Shown here: piece after piece, positions 46,612-55,187 of the stretch | How positions within the stretch are numbered: position 1 is the first letter of the stretch | Layout: each line of letters starts with the position of its first letter | Source of the DNA: Scytonema sp. UIC 10036 | Lineage (GTDB): Bacteria; Cyanobacteriota; Cyanobacteriia; Cyanobacteriales; Nostocaceae | Assembly: GCF_009725235.1 (NCBI RefSeq) | Contig: NZ_WJFC01000015.1 | Coordinates: 47,278-111,277 of the forward strand | Length of the DNA stretch: 64,000 bases | Direction of reading: 5' to 3' | Notes under the pieces: generated by a model | Databases searched by the model: none | The model's input: the letters and a program-made list of their open reading frames with translations, nothing else | Told to the model about the DNA's origin: nothing | Made by a program: the position numbers and the translations under genes

Positions 46612-46912
46612 GCATAGGAATTATCGGACACCAGACGAAAAAGAACCTTTCGCCGAATGGCTAGATTCCCTGCGAGATCTCAAAACCAGAGTCAAAATAG
46701 AGAAGAGGCTTGAGCAGGTTGCAGTCGGGAATTTGGGTAACTATCGCTCTGTTGGAGAGGGAGTTTGTGAATTTAAAATTAACTACGGTTCTGGATATCG
46801 CCTCTATTTTGGTCAAATAGGTTCAGCAATCGTACTCTTGCTATGTGGTGGCGATAAAAGTACTCAAGAACAAGACATTCTTAAAGCTAAGCACGCCCTG
46901 GAGAAATTATGA
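46604..46912 (+). pseudogene. HigB/RelE-type toxin lacking its start
   Basis: The frame reads YRTPDEKEPFAEWLDSLRDLKTRVKIEKRLEQVAVGNLG, SVGEGVCEFKINYGSGYRLYF and LLCGGDKSTQEQDILKAKHALEKL in pieces, the phage-Gp49/HigB family. No ATG, GTG or TTG lies before the conserved sequence, because the 5' end has been replaced by STAND-gene sequence. The last four bases overlap the antitoxin start (ATGA). Confidence 0.75.
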
Positions 46913-47265
46913 AAGAAGTGAAAGCAGCAACAAGTAGTAGTTACAGAGAATACTTGATTTCATCTCTCAAAGACACAGAACACGCTGCTGCTTATATTGC
47001 AGTGATGCTGGAATTAGATGAAGAAGGCTACGACCCAAAATTGCTGCGTGCCGCTCTCAACAATGTGATGGAGGCGCGTCTACAAGCAAATAATCTTTCA
47101 GAAACTGCAAAACAGCATTATGAAAAACTTGATAAAATTCTTGCAGAAACTGGTGGAGCACAAATTTACACTTTAATCGAATTTCTTGATGCACTAGGTT
47201 ATCAAATTGCTCTTGCTTCAAAAGATGACAATAGTTTTCCAGAAAATGAACCGCAGCATAGCTAG
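46909..47265 (+). CDS. Antitoxin partner of the HigB-like gene
   Basis: The 118-residue protein starts SYREYLISSLKDTEHAAAYIAVMLEL and contains LLRAALNNVMEARLQANNLSETA and YTLIEFLDALGYQIALAS, as in the addiction-module antidote proteins encoded after HigB/RelE toxins. The start overlaps the toxin stop. With the toxin 5' end lost, it may now be an orphan. Confidence 0.75.
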   Translation: MKEVKAATSSSYREYLISSLKDTEHAAAYIAVMLELDEEGYDPKLLRAALNNVMEARLQANNLSETAKQHYEKLDKILAETGGAQIYTLIEFLDALGYQIALASKDDNSFPENEPQHS

Positions 47266-47585
47266 AACTTGATAGGGAGTAGAATAATAAACTCAGTTCC
47301 TTTGCCAATGGTGGAGAAGCACTCTAGTTTGCCACCATGTTTTTCAATAATTGGATAGCTGATTGCCATACCCAAACCTGTTCCTTTACCCACGGGCTTA
47401 GTGGTAAAAAAGGGATAGAAAATACGGTTTTTTACCTGTTGGGTCATTCCCAAACCGTTGTCTATAATCGCAATAGAGATCCACTGTGAATCTTTGATTT
47501 CCGTGCGAATGGTAATCTGACTGGGATTTTCCTTAATAGCTTCAGATGTGCGACTAACATTAACTTCATCAAGTGCATTAATAAT
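47262..47585 (-). pseudogene. Histidine kinase C-terminal remnant
   Basis: The open part 47262-47453 holds the ATP-binding end of a histidine kinase: FYPFFTTKPVGKGTGLGMAISYPII and GTEFIILLPI. In the same frame further upstream are IIDNGLGMTQQVKNRIF and a partial N-box INALDEV. Everything N-terminal to about 47585, including the phosphoacceptor histidine, is gone and is replaced by an XisH remnant. Confidence 0.75.
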
Positions 47586-47949
47586 TTATTTGATGTTCTT
47601 CAATCGCTCTTTGAATAAACCTACACCTAAAAAACTCATCGTAAACATCTTCCGGAACTGCTAAATACAGAGTCCGATCTGGTTCTATCAATCTCAATGC
47701 TGAACGGTAGTTTAGAAATTAACCGAGTGCAAGGTGAAACTCAGTCACATCCGAAGCTCCTAAAAAAGATTTTATCTCTACTGCTATTTTTTGACCAGTT
47801 TTTTCAGCAGCTAAAATTCTCTCGGCTGCTAAGTCTATGTAAAAATCAATATCTTCAACTTGAATAAATAGTTGTTCATCAGTAATTGTCCACCCATCTT
47901 TATCAAGGGCTGTTCTAACTGTATTATGAAATAAGTCTTTAGCTGACAT
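47586..47949 (-). pseudogene. XisH-family protein (fdxN-element excision controlling factor type), nonsense and 3' truncated
   Basis: The first 76 codons read MSAKDLFHNTVRTALDKDGWTITDEQLF, DFYIDLAAERILAAEKTGQKIAVEIKSFLG and TEFHLALG, a clear XisH. A TAA at 47719 sits where homologues have Gln (GQFLNYRSAL). The frame continues behind it as FLNYRSALRLIEPDRTLYLAVPEDVYDEFF and ends at the junction with the kinase remnant. The partner xisI is absent. XisH proteins have a PD-(D/E)XK-like fold and occur in many copies in heterocystous cyanobacteria. Confidence 0.85.
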
Positions 47950-48239
47950 GAATAAATTTTAATTCCAATCTGATTATAGCCAGTCTATATTGATTCGCGA
48001 TCGCACTAGTGTACATTGGCATTCCCCGTAGTGGATAATTTTGTCGCTAGCGATCGCAATACCCGTTGGCGTGTCAAATTTAGCCAGAGCATCCTTTCTA
48101 TTCCATAGCTCACTGATTGGTCTAGTTTCTCCAGGTTCTAACCTCCTTGCTTTAATTTAACATTTATGTCAAGTCTGTCGCTGGCGAGACACAACGCCAA
48201 CCCAAAAGCAGCAAAAGCAAATTGCAACGAACTTTTATC

Positions 48240-48925
48240 TATTAAAAAGCTCTTGGGTTCCAGATGCTACTTAAATATCAACAAGTTTTTCCCATCTACT
48301 ACTTGCCACAAGCGAATTTGCCCATCAATATCACCTGTAGCCAATAGTTTTCCATCTGGACTCAAGGCAACTGAGAGAACACTCTTAAAAGTTGCAGCAA
48401 AGGCAGACTTATCAAAAGCAGATGTCACTATATCCTTAGCTAACTCGACGAGAGATACTAGCTCTCGATTCATTGCCAGCCAATACATGACTTCCTCTTC
48501 CACCACTGACAAACGGTTGAACTGGCATTCTAACAAGTCGCCAATGTCTTCAAAAATCGATATCCCCTGTTCTACATACTCCACAACCGAGGCAATCTTA
48601 CCGTTAAAAAGCTCTTGGGTTCCAGCCGCCACCATCTTCAGTGCTAAGGGATTGCCCCCATAATGCTCGATAAGTACCTGCCATTCTCGTTCTGTACCTG
48701 CAAATTGTCCTTTTTGCTGGAATAACTGTTGTCCCTCGGTAGGATTTAATCCCCTCAGTTGCAGACTTCGCACTCCTGTTTGCTCTCCAACTAATGGTGC
48801 GATCGCGAAGCGCAAGCTGTACCCAGCTTATCGCTCACGACGGCTTTAGTTTTAGCTCCTTGAAGTTTATCCCAGCCTTTGAGAGTGAGGATAACACCTC
48901 GGCTTCGTCTGTTTTGTTTCATCAA
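48240..48925 (-). pseudogene. STAND NTPase (NB-ARC/WD40) remnant
   Basis: At the 5' end (about 48836-48920) the frame reads MKQNRRSRGVILTLKGWDKLQGAKTKA, like the N-terminal domain of cyanobacterial NB-ARC proteins. After a break, 48267-48815 encodes LQLRGLNPTEGQQLFQQKG, YGGNPLALKMVA and LSVVEEEVMYWLAMNRELVSL, the ARC2/winged-helix part. It then jumps to VLSVALSPDGKLLATGDIDGQIRLW, a first WD40 repeat. The P-loop and most WD40 repeats are missing. Confidence 0.75.
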
Positions 48926-49159
48926 CTTCACCTAGAACGGAGTAGATGCATCTTAGAGGATGTTTAAAAAGTCGGCAATTGGGTAAAAAAAGCTCTCACG
49001 GCTAATCGCTGTTAATAAGTAAAGACAACAGCACCACTGAGAGACATGAGTAAATTATATAGAAGCTCCGCTTTACTTAGGCTAAATTATACATTATCTA
49101 CAGCAAATCAAGTCTTTAGCTACACTAGATTTGCGCCCTCATAGCAGTGAGGTAATCAG

Positions 49160-49942
49160 ATGGTTATCGAAGCCAAAAACCTAACCCTACCAGATCACAC
49201 CCAGTTACCAGATTCAGATGGTACGTTTGTGAAAAATTTCCAAGAGCATCCCCAGAGTATTTTACTCACCGACTCGATCCTTCCGCGTTTGCAAGAGCTG
49301 CATTCAGATGGACAATACTGCATTGGGCAAGACAGCGGGATCTACTGGCGGTTAACCGAACCACCAGAAAGGGGTGCAGAAGCACCAGACTGGTTTTATG
49401 TGCCAAATGTCCCACCGACTCTTAACGGTGAACTGCGACGTTCTTATGTTCTGTGGAAAGAACTGATTGCACCGAGAATTGTTCTAGAATTCGTCAGTGG
49501 TGATGGCGAAGAAGAACGGGACAAAACCCCCTATGAGGGTAAGTTTTGGATCTATGAAAATGTCATCCATGCATCTTACTACGGGATTTATGAAGTCAAA
49601 AAAGCGTCAGTAGAAGTTTATCAATTAGTTGGTGGACGATATGAAAAGATGAGTCCCAATAGTAGAGGACATTACCCAATTGCGCCAATGGGTGTAGAGT
49701 TAGGTATTTGGCAAGGGAGTTTTATTACCAAAGAAGAGATACCTTGGCTACGGTGGTGGGATTCAGTTGGTAATTTATTGCCCACAGGCGATGAACGCGC
49801 CGAAGTTGAACGTCAACGCGCTGAAGTTGAACGTCAACGCGCCGAAGTTGAACGTCAACGTACACAAACAGTAGAACAAGAAAATGCTCGTTTGCGGGAA
49901 CAATTACGTGCCTTAGGTGTAGATCCAGATGCACTGTTGTAG
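49160..49942 (+). CDS. Uma2 family putative endonuclease with C-terminal coiled coil
   Basis: The 260-residue protein has a PD-(D/E)XK-like Uma2 domain (DUF820): APDWFYVPNVPP, PRIVLEFVSGDGEEERDKTPYEGKFWIYE, YYGIYEVKKASVEVYQLVGGRYEKM. The C-terminal 50 residues are a coiled coil made of three near-identical units of RAEVERQ, which correspond to a 21-base DNA repeat at about 49797-49860. This is the common form of Uma2 in multicellular cyanobacteria, where dozens of copies may exist. Confidence 0.85.
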   Translation: MVIEAKNLTLPDHTQLPDSDGTFVKNFQEHPQSILLTDSILPRLQELHSDGQYCIGQDSGIYWRLTEPPERGAEAPDWFYVPNVPPTLNGELRRSYVLWKELIAPRIVLEFVSGDGEEERDKTPYEGKFWIYENVIHASYYGIYEVKKASVEVYQLVGGRYEKMSPNSRGHYPIAPMGVELGIWQGSFITKEEIPWLRWWDSVGNLLPTGDERAEVERQRAEVERQRAEVERQRTQTVEQENARLREQLRALGVDPDALL

Positions 49943-50282
49943 TGAAAAATTCAGTCTTTCACCAAATAAAAACCGTTTTTTTGGTAAAAGGTAACTAGTA
50001 TACCTTATACAGCATCTACTTTCAGCAATTATTGAGGATTCCTACCTAAATCGAGAAAATAAAATTTGAGATTAAAATGCCTTGCAACGCACCAAAAGAT
50101 TCACGCTGTCCGCTCTCTTCGAGTTACAAAAAATGGGGTTAGATAATATATAGTTGTTGCACCATAATAGAGGTACAAAGCCAATCCACAATCAATAAAA
50201 ATTATGAACATCCAACTTAAGCTTGTTAAATCTTGCCAAGCAATATTCAAAACTTGATAGCGATCGCGTTCCGTATCAAATA
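49943..50282. other. Intergenic region after the Uma2 gene
   Basis: A hairpin with T-rich loop (caccaaataaaaaccgtttttttggt, about 49959-49984) could terminate the Uma2 transcript. No gene is supported in the remaining sequence. Confidence 0.4.
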
Positions 50283-50456
50283 TCAGTTGTACTTCTGTTT
50301 GACTGGTCTAGTTTCTCCAGGTTCCCATACCGAAATCGCCGATACTAATAAACCATTTTGTAGTTCTTCTGCATTAATTATAGTTTGTGCTTGACTAGAT
50401 AATTGGTTGGGTTCGTGCAGTAACCAAAGCCACACGTGGGTATCTAATAAAATCAT
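50283..50456 (-). pseudogene. PIN-domain (VapC) toxin, C-terminally truncated
   Basis: The frame starts MILLDTHVWLWLLHEPNQLS and continues to LLVSAISVWE, which are the first two acidic-site regions of a PIN toxin. The other two-thirds of the domain are lost: after WE the frame runs into unrelated sequence (ccaggttcccataccg side) and stops. The start overlaps the end of the antitoxin gene. Confidence 0.75.
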
Positions 50457-50707
50457 TGAGACAGTGCATCCCACAGTTCTGGCATGGCTTCGTCAAAATC
50501 TTCAGAGATTGTTATTGGCATTCCGCGCAGTGGATAATTGTGTGGTACATCAGAATCAGAATTTATCGTCAAGGAAACTATACGGGCAATAGGCATCCCA
50601 TTTCGGGTAATAAGAATTTCGTTGTGAGTTGGGTTCTTTCGTACATAGCGTGCTAAATTTTCATTAAAATCTACAAGTATGCTTGTATTTACAAGGCTTA
50701 CAGGCAC
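50453..50707 (-). CDS. Phd/YefM-type antitoxin
   Basis: From GTG 50707 the 84-residue protein reads SILVDFNENLARYVRKNP, NEILITRNGMPIARIVSL and NYPLRGMPITISEDFDEAMPELWDAL, a Phd-fold antitoxin with an acidic toxin-binding tail. The downstream VapC toxin is truncated, so this antitoxin has lost its partner. A decayed copy of the NYPLRGMP region can be read at about 48020-48045. Confidence 0.75.
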   Translation of the reverse strand: MPVSLVNTSILVDFNENLARYVRKNPTHNEILITRNGMPIARIVSLTINSDSDVPHNYPLRGMPITISEDFDEAMPELWDALSQ

Positions 50708-50981
50708 TTATAATTTCAATTTTAACAAGGAGTAACATTTTGAAACTAATAATAGCTGTAAGCTAAGCCCAGCAATAGTTTTAAGCTTATTTTTCTACAA
50801 TTTTAGCACGCTAAGTACGCAAGAGCCGGGTTTTTGGAGGGATATACGTCATGAAAATATCCTCAGTAATGCGATCGCTTTAAGACAGAGCTTTTGCAAA
50901 GTCTTTAGTATTGTGTGTACCCAAAATACTATTGATACTAAAGTTGAGAGGAGTTCTGATATGAGGCTAATGTCTCTACTT

Positions 50982-51413
50982 TCATTTGAATGGATTCACG
51001 ATCTTTAATTTACCAGCTACTACTAACCCATCTTGCATATCTTCTGAATAGAGAATACTAGCATCTGCCCCCAGGGCACAAGCAACAATTAAACTATCCC
51101 AAAAAGAAAAATTATATTGACTGCGGATATCCGATGCATATTCAAAAGTATTCATGCTGAACTCTACCACAGTGCAGCGACTATACAGTGACTGAATGAC
51201 AGATTTAATTTGCTCTTCGTTAAAGGCTGCTTTTTTCAGTAGATTAGCACACACCTCATTGACAACTTGTGTACTAATTATTATTCCTTGAACTGAGGTA
51301 ATTGAAATAGCAATATAACGCTTTCTGTTTCTTTCTGCTGCTTCTATTTTTTGGTCTTCAAACAAACGATAGAGCCAAACATTTGTATCGATGAAAGACG
51401 CAACAGCAATCAT
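50982..51413 (-). CDS. PIN-domain (VapC-like) toxin
   Basis: The 143-residue protein retains all acidic positions of a PIN ribonuclease: FIDTNVWLY, QVVNEVCANLL, FWDSLIVACAL and LYSEDMQDG. It lies two bases after its antitoxin gene on the same strand. The module looks intact. Confidence 0.88.
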   Translation of the reverse strand: MIAVASFIDTNVWLYRLFEDQKIEAAERNRKRYIAISITSVQGIIISTQVVNEVCANLLKKAAFNEEQIKSVIQSLYSRCTVVEFSMNTFEYASDIRSQYNFSFWDSLIVACALGADASILYSEDMQDGLVVAGKLKIVNPFK

Positions 51414-51415
51414 AA

Positions 51416-51631
51416 TTAGCGATTATAGATTTCTTCACGGCTAAGTATACCAGTTACTTGAACAGGTTTCTCAGTCAATTCATCAATTATATCCTTTTTG
51501 AGTAGTGTTTTTTTCTTCACCAAAACAATTACTTTAATCTCATCTTCTTCACCAAGTTCTTGTTTATACCGATCGGGGATCTGAATTAAACCGTTTTGAA
51601 TTTTTGCTTGAAACTCTACCGCATTTAACAT
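51416..51631 (-). CDS. Antitoxin of a PIN-domain module
   Basis: From ATG 51631 the product reads MLNAVEFQAKIQNGLIQIPDRYKQELGEEDEIKVIVL in pieces, an AbrB-like swapped-hairpin start, followed by an acidic C-terminal tail (ILSREEIYNR). I prefer this start over one eleven codons upstream because the conserved strand begins here. Confidence 0.75.
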   Translation of the reverse strand: MLNAVEFQAKIQNGLIQIPDRYKQELGEEDEIKVIVLVKKKTLLKKDIIDELTEKPVQVTGILSREEIYNR

Positions 51632-51926
51632 CTTTAAACTCTCTTGTGTACCAATACAACTCAATATTAGCCCATCTTAGTCTTCAGTAAAAGGATTGTC
51701 GCGTTAGCAAAGCTTACGGAAGGTATGACTGATTTGAGCGATGTAAGCATGACAAGCTGATGCAGCGTCTACAGACTCTTAACAATTGTTTCATCTGGGC
51801 AATGGATCGGTCGGTACTACGTGAACACACTCCTGATACTTACTCAATATTACTCATCAGTCATTTGTAAAACCTCCTCTTTCTTCCCTCTGTGTTCTCT
51901 GCGCCTCTGCGGTTCATTAAAAAAAT

Positions 51927-52841
51927 TTACAATTTCGTTACCCATACTTGTTTGAGAACATCCAAAAAAGCAAAGACTCCCTTTGGTAATATGGCATCAG
52001 CCAGAATAATAACTCCAATAATACGCTCTAAAGGAACTGGCAAACTCCTAACCTGTATCTCTTCTGGTATAGGTTCAGCGGTGAGTCGAGCCATGACAGT
52101 CGCCCCCAATCCCTGCTTCACCATACTCAAAACAGTTGAATCTTCCCTGACTTTGCGATCGACTTTCAGCGTTTGACCAAATCGTAAAAAATGCTCTTGG
52201 ATGACTTTGTTGTGTTGTGGACTCCGCAGATTGACAATCATTGGATACTCTGCTAACTGTTCCCAACTGAGCGGTACATCAGAAGCAAGCAATCCTGGTG
52301 ACAGCAGCGCAACAAACTCATCTCGAAATAATTCCCAAGCATCAAACTCTTTTCCTGTTGGAAGCAAAGTAAAACCAACTTCTGCTGTACCTTCTTGTAA
52401 TGCTTGTTCTACTTCCGCATACCTGTCATATTCGGTGATGACAACACCCAACGCGGGATACTTCTCGCGAAAACGAGCAATCACTTTTGGGAGCACATGA
52501 GTTGCAATACTCCGAACGCAAGCCACTCGCACTTGTCCGCTTTGCAATCCTTTTTCTCGTTCGGCTTTTTCTAAAACGTTCCCCAACAAACGCAAAATTT
52601 GTCGTGCTTCCTCAAAAATTTCCTTTCCTATCGGCGTTAACGTCGCACCGTGACGCCCTCGCAACACGAGGACAACTCCTAATTCTTCTTCTAAAGTCGC
52701 GATCGCATAACTCACCGTTGATTGAGATAAACCCAACTCCAAAGCCGCTTCGCTAAAACTCTTGCGATCGCCAACAGCCACCAGAGCACGCAGCTGAGAG
52801 ATTTTTAGATTACAGCCGTTGATTTTGTCCATCAAAGTCAA
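51927..52841 (-). CDS. LysR-family transcriptional regulator
   Basis: The 304-residue protein has the LysR helix-turn-helix (LRALVAVGDRKSFSEAALELGLSQSTVSYAIATLEEELGVVL in pieces) and a substrate-binding domain. It is divergent from an NhaC-type antiporter gene 109 bases away, with a palindrome in the gap, so it very likely controls that gene. ATG 52841 or 52832 could be the start. Confidence 0.9.
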   Translation of the reverse strand: MTLMDKINGCNLKISQLRALVAVGDRKSFSEAALELGLSQSTVSYAIATLEEELGVVLVLRGRHGATLTPIGKEIFEEARQILRLLGNVLEKAEREKGLQSGQVRVACVRSIATHVLPKVIARFREKYPALGVVITEYDRYAEVEQALQEGTAEVGFTLLPTGKEFDAWELFRDEFVALLSPGLLASDVPLSWEQLAEYPMIVNLRSPQHNKVIQEHFLRFGQTLKVDRKVREDSTVLSMVKQGLGATVMARLTAEPIPEEIQVRSLPVPLERIIGVIILADAILPKGVFAFLDVLKQVWVTKL

Positions 52842-52853
52842 AAAAACTTTCTA

Positions 52854-52874
52854 TCTATCGATTTTATCGATAGA
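52854..52874. promoter_or_regulatory. Palindromic operator between lysR and nhaC genes
   Basis: The sequence TCTATCGAT, spacer TTT, ATCGATAGA is a perfect inverted repeat in the divergent promoter region. It is a likely binding site for the adjacent LysR-type protein. Confidence 0.7.
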
Positions 52875-52949
52875 AGGTATCGACGGGATCGTTTGTTTTA
52901 CAATTCAGTCATAAATAAACTGTTTCTTATAGGTAAAGAAATTCAAACA

Positions 52950-54281
52950 ATGTCTTCATTATTTTCTCTCACGCTTTGCTTTGTGATTTTATTGTTTAGC
53001 GTGACTAAAGGATACTTTGTTGCTTATTCTCTCGGTCTATCTTTAGTCATACTGCTGGTTACTTTTACTTACCAAGGCTTTCCTTTCGCCAGCCTGTTAC
53101 AAATGGGTTATGTCAGCAGTCAAAAAGCTTTTTCTATCATCACAATTTTATTACTTATAGGAGTTATCACATCAATTTGGATGGCATCTGGAACAATTCC
53201 AGCATTGGTTTATTATGGGACTCAATTCATCAATCCTCAATACTTTATTCTTTCAGCCTTTCTTCTCACCTGCATTATTTCCGTACTTCTAGGTACCTCC
53301 TTTGGAACTGTCAGCACTGTCGGTGTCGCACTAATGATTATGGCAAAAGGAGGAAACATCGATCCTCACATAATTGCTGGAGCTATTATTGCAGGAGGCT
53401 ATTTTGGAGACAGATGTTCCCCCATGTCTTCTAGCGCTCATTTAATTGCTAGTCTTACCAAAACCAATCTATATAGAAACCTCGCATATCTTATGACGAC
53501 TGCTTGGTTTCCATTCATCGCTTCTACCATAGTTTACTTTTTTCTTTCGCTTGGCAATCCCATTCAAGCTACAAGTCATAATTTACTGGCAGAAATTCCT
53601 CAAATCTTTGATATCAACTTGCTAGTCTTATGTCCCGCTCTTGCTGTTTTCTTCCTTTGTCTGTTGAAGATAGATGTGAAAGTTACGCTGGGAATTAGTA
53701 TTGCGATCGCATTCTTTCTAGGAATCTTTGTTCAAAATTATTCTTGGCTGCAAATGTTGCAATTTGTTGTCGTTGGATTTCATTTAGATTCGCAAAGTCA
53801 GCTTGCTGAAGCTTTAACTGGTGGAGGCATTTTATCAATGCTGAGAGTTTCAGTAGTCGTTGTTATTTCCACATTTCTTGTAGGAATTATCGTTTGGACA
53901 AAGACTCTAGCATCTGTAGAAAAAATCTTCAGAAGAATTTCTTCCAAAAGTGGCTTATTTCTCAGCACCATTACAGTTGGGTTGATATCTGCTGCTTTTG
54001 GTTGTACTCAAACACTTGCTATTCTCATGACTTATCAACTTATGAAAGATAAGTACGAGCAGGAAAAAGTGAGTCATTATCAACTCGCGATCGACATTGA
54101 GAATACTGCTGTTGTGCTTGCGCCTCTTGTTCCTTGGAATATTGCTGGTTTAGTTCCGGCGACTGTTTTAATGACTGATTCGGGATTTATTCCTTATGCG
54201 GTTTATTTGTATTTGATTCCAGTTTTTAATTGGATTGGGTTTAAGTTGGTTGAGTTGAGGATGTTAAGCAAGTTTGAATAG
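52950..54281 (+). CDS. NhaC-type Na+/H+ antiporter
   Basis: The product has about 11-12 hydrophobic helices. Conserved segments include IGVITSIWMASGTIPALVYYG, LLGTSFGTVSTVGVALMIM, GAIIAGGYFGDRCSPMSSSAHL and CTQTLAILMTYQLM, which match the NhaC family. I choose ATG 52950 (MSSLFSLTLC); the frame is open from a TTG at 52893. It exchanges Na+ for H+ (or possibly a small organic ion) across the inner membrane. Confidence 0.88.
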   Translation: MSSLFSLTLCFVILLFSVTKGYFVAYSLGLSLVILLVTFTYQGFPFASLLQMGYVSSQKAFSIITILLLIGVITSIWMASGTIPALVYYGTQFINPQYFILSAFLLTCIISVLLGTSFGTVSTVGVALMIMAKGGNIDPHIIAGAIIAGGYFGDRCSPMSSSAHLIASLTKTNLYRNLAYLMTTAWFPFIASTIVYFFLSLGNPIQATSHNLLAEIPQIFDINLLVLCPALAVFFLCLLKIDVKVTLGISIAIAFFLGIFVQNYSWLQMLQFVVVGFHLDSQSQLAEALTGGGILSMLRVSVVVVISTFLVGIIVWTKTLASVEKIFRRISSKSGLFLSTITVGLISAAFGCTQTLAILMTYQLMKDKYEQEKVSHYQLAIDIENTAVVLAPLVPWNIAGLVPATVLMTDSGFIPYAVYLYLIPVFNWIGFKLVELRMLSKFE

Positions 54282-54428
54282 ATTTTTTGCAGAAGTCAAA
54301 AAAATGAATATTTAACCGCAGCCTGTAGGAGATAGACGCAGATATATAGCAATTTTAACTGTTTCTTTTTTTGGTGCTTTTGGCGTTTTGGCGGTTGATA
54401 CTGTTTACCACTGGAATAGGACTGATAT

Positions 54429-54941
54429 ATGAACGAGCAACAGATTTTAATTAGACAGGCTACGAAAGATGATATCTCGACGATTATGGAGCTTATTTTG
54501 CTGAAGGCTGAGTTTGATGGCTGTCTCGATTCTTTGGAAGCAACGCCTCAGAAACTAGAAGATACAATCTTTTGTCAGAATCCTCTGGCTTTTATTTTGT
54601 TGGCTGAGATTGATGAAAGTACAATTGGATTTGCAAGCTATCACCGAATCTATTCTACTTTTCTTGCTAAGCCGGGAATTTGGTTGGACGATCTATATAT
54701 TAAAGCTCAGTACCGCCATTGTGGAGTTGGGACAGCTTTGATAAATCATTTGTGTGGAATAAATGAAAATATAGGAGGTGCAAGAATTGATTGGATAGTT
54801 AGAGTCAATAATGCGCCAGCAGTCAAGTTTTACGAAAAAATGGGAGCAAAAATTATTCCACAAGTCAGGTTGTGTCGTCTGGAAAGAGAGGCGATCTCTT
54901 GTAGAGCACAGGAAAACGACAAATTCTTGCTTGAGACATAA
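54429..54941 (+). CDS. GNAT family N-acetyltransferase
   Basis: The 170-residue protein has the GNAT order: IRQATKDDISTI, FILLAEIDESTIGFASYHRIYSTFL, WLDDLYIKAQYRHCGVGTALINHL (acetyl-CoA loop R-x-x-G-x-G/A) and VNNAPAVKFYEKMGAKI. The substrate is unknown. It lies 147 bases after the antiporter gene on the same strand. Confidence 0.88.
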   Translation: MNEQQILIRQATKDDISTIMELILLKAEFDGCLDSLEATPQKLEDTIFCQNPLAFILLAEIDESTIGFASYHRIYSTFLAKPGIWLDDLYIKAQYRHCGVGTALINHLCGINENIGGARIDWIVRVNNAPAVKFYEKMGAKIIPQVRLCRLEREAISCRAQENDKFLLET

Positions 54942-55146
54942 GTAAACCCGTTCGTGCAAGCGATATCCATACCTGGAGTTATTAATTATAGCGATTTTCA
55001 TCCGAATAAAGTACGGCTTCATCCGCGTGCTTTGCTGTGCATCTGCGGTTCCATAACTTTTTTGTGTATTGCACCCAAGTGGGAACCGCTATAGATCATC
55101 TTCAAGCGGGATAGGAGTAGTACAGGAGGCAGAGCCTCCAAAGAAG

Positions 55147-55175
55147 GCATTCCCAGCCTGAGGCTGGGAACGAGG
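55147..55175. repeat. Dispersed hairpin, cattcccagcctgaggctgggaacgag type
   Basis: The sequence ttcccagcc-tga-ggctgggaa folds into a nine-pair stem just downstream of asnS. Members of the same family are at 28538-28566 and 37985-38011. It may also serve as the asnS terminator. Confidence 0.6.
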
Positions 55176-55187
55176 TGGGGAACTTGG

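Noticed and set aside
48000..48160. Short minus-strand frame reading ELWNRKDALAKFDTPTGIA
   Set aside because: It looks like a gene scrap, and part of the same DNA reads as a Phd-antitoxin piece in another frame; I could not decide what it was, so it is not called as a gene.
48166..48663. 165-codon plus-strand frame
   Set aside because: It is the antisense of the STAND NTPase remnant, whose minus-strand frame carries clear NB-ARC and WD40 motifs.
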